A stretch of DNA of 5,714 nucleotides. Source: an uncultured Desulfuromonadales bacterium. GTDB taxonomy: Bacteria > Desulfobacterota > Desulfuromonadia > Desulfuromonadales > Geopsychrobacteraceae. Positions 5,579 to 5,714 of the stretch are shown here, piece by piece. Where the stretch lies: the NCBI GenBank assembly GCA_945788205.1, contig CALZLE010000345.1, positions 1 to 5,714 on the forward strand, read 5' to 3'. Position 1 is the stretch's first letter. The number at the start of each line of letters is the position of its first letter. A program made the translations under genes and the position numbers. The notes beneath the pieces are model-generated. The model searched no databases, was not told where the DNA came from, and saw only the letters and a program-made list of their open reading frames with translations.

Positions 5579-5714
5579 ACAATCGGCAAGTTAGGCTGGT
5601 CCTGGTGGGAAAATAAAGAGACCTATACAGAAGGGTCTTTTGTCTCGAGCGAGAAAAACAGCGGTAACAATTTCACTTATGGTGGCGGTTTTGAATTTGA
5701 TCATGGCTACAAAG
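5579..5714 (+). pseudogene. Startless fragment of an outer-membrane beta-barrel protein, running off the window
   Basis: The frame beginning directly after the aroK TAA stays open to the window end. It reads like the inside of an OmpA-like or opacity-type barrel: KLGWSWWENKET, a polar Ser/Asn-rich loop (SSEKNSGNN), then FTYGGGFEFDHGYK, the alternating strand pattern these proteins show before their last strands. There is no ATG, GTG or TTG, no Shine-Dalgarno site and no signal peptide, so the front part, probably more than half of the protein, is missing. The frame equals that of aroK, which may be coincidence. The stretch looks more A/T-rich than aroK. It may be a 5'-truncated remnant left by a deletion or rearrangement, or a false join in assembly. 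No family search was possible. Confidence 0.5.
5616..5641 (+). terminator. Weak hairpin after aroK, possible terminator
   Basis: AAGAGACC (5616-5623) can pair with GGTCTTTT (5634-5641) in an 8-bp stem with one G-U pair and a 10-base loop. The T run is part of the stem, the stem is G+C-poor and the next bases are GTCTC, so it would be a poor intrinsic terminator. It also lies inside the apparent barrel coding fragment, which makes a chance hairpin likely. Confidence 0.22.

Overview
The window looks like ordinary bacterial chromosome. G+C is slightly above half by eye, coding density is high, promoters are sigma70-like and Shine-Dalgarno sites are clear. Protein style (SagB-type nitroreductase, HI0933 flavoprotein, adjacent aroE and aroK) fits a Gram-negative anaerobe, most likely a Desulfuromonas/Geobacter-type Desulfobacterota. 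That placement is inference from family resemblance, with no search behind it.

Layout. 15-1442 (+): a MocR-type regulator with a GntR helix-turn-helix and an aminotransferase-like domain. 1507-2271 (+): a SagB-type flavin nitroreductase, 64 bp downstream; the gap holds a possible promoter and an 8-base direct repeat one helical turn apart. 2265-3542 (-): a convergent HI0933/YhiN-type flavoprotein starting at GTG, whose 3' end overlaps the nitroreductase by 7 bp. 3543-3697: a divergent control region with two back-to-back promoters and a GC-rich inverted repeat. 3698-4125 (+): a small membrane protein split over two frames, which meet at the slippery heptamer A AAA AAG. 4209-5078 and 5075-5578 (+): aroE and aroK, overlapping by ATGA. 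5579-5714 (+): a startless frame that reads as the inside of an outer-membrane beta-barrel protein and runs off the window.

How they fit. AroE and AroK catalyse consecutive steps of the shikimate pathway (3-dehydroshikimate to shikimate to shikimate 3-phosphate) and are translationally coupled. The MocR regulator and nitroreductase may form a regulator-target pair; this rests only on adjacency and the direct repeat. The flavoprotein and membrane protein share a divergent promoter region but no recognisable function.

Most of the window is conventional, and I see no mobile element, CRISPR array, tRNA or rRNA. The two things most worth checking are the frame switch in the small membrane gene (programmed -1 frameshifting, recent mutation or homopolymer error) and the barrel fragment directly after aroK (5'-truncated gene remnant or assembly junction). 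Sequence variants at cofactor or metal positions in AroE and AroK are secondary points.
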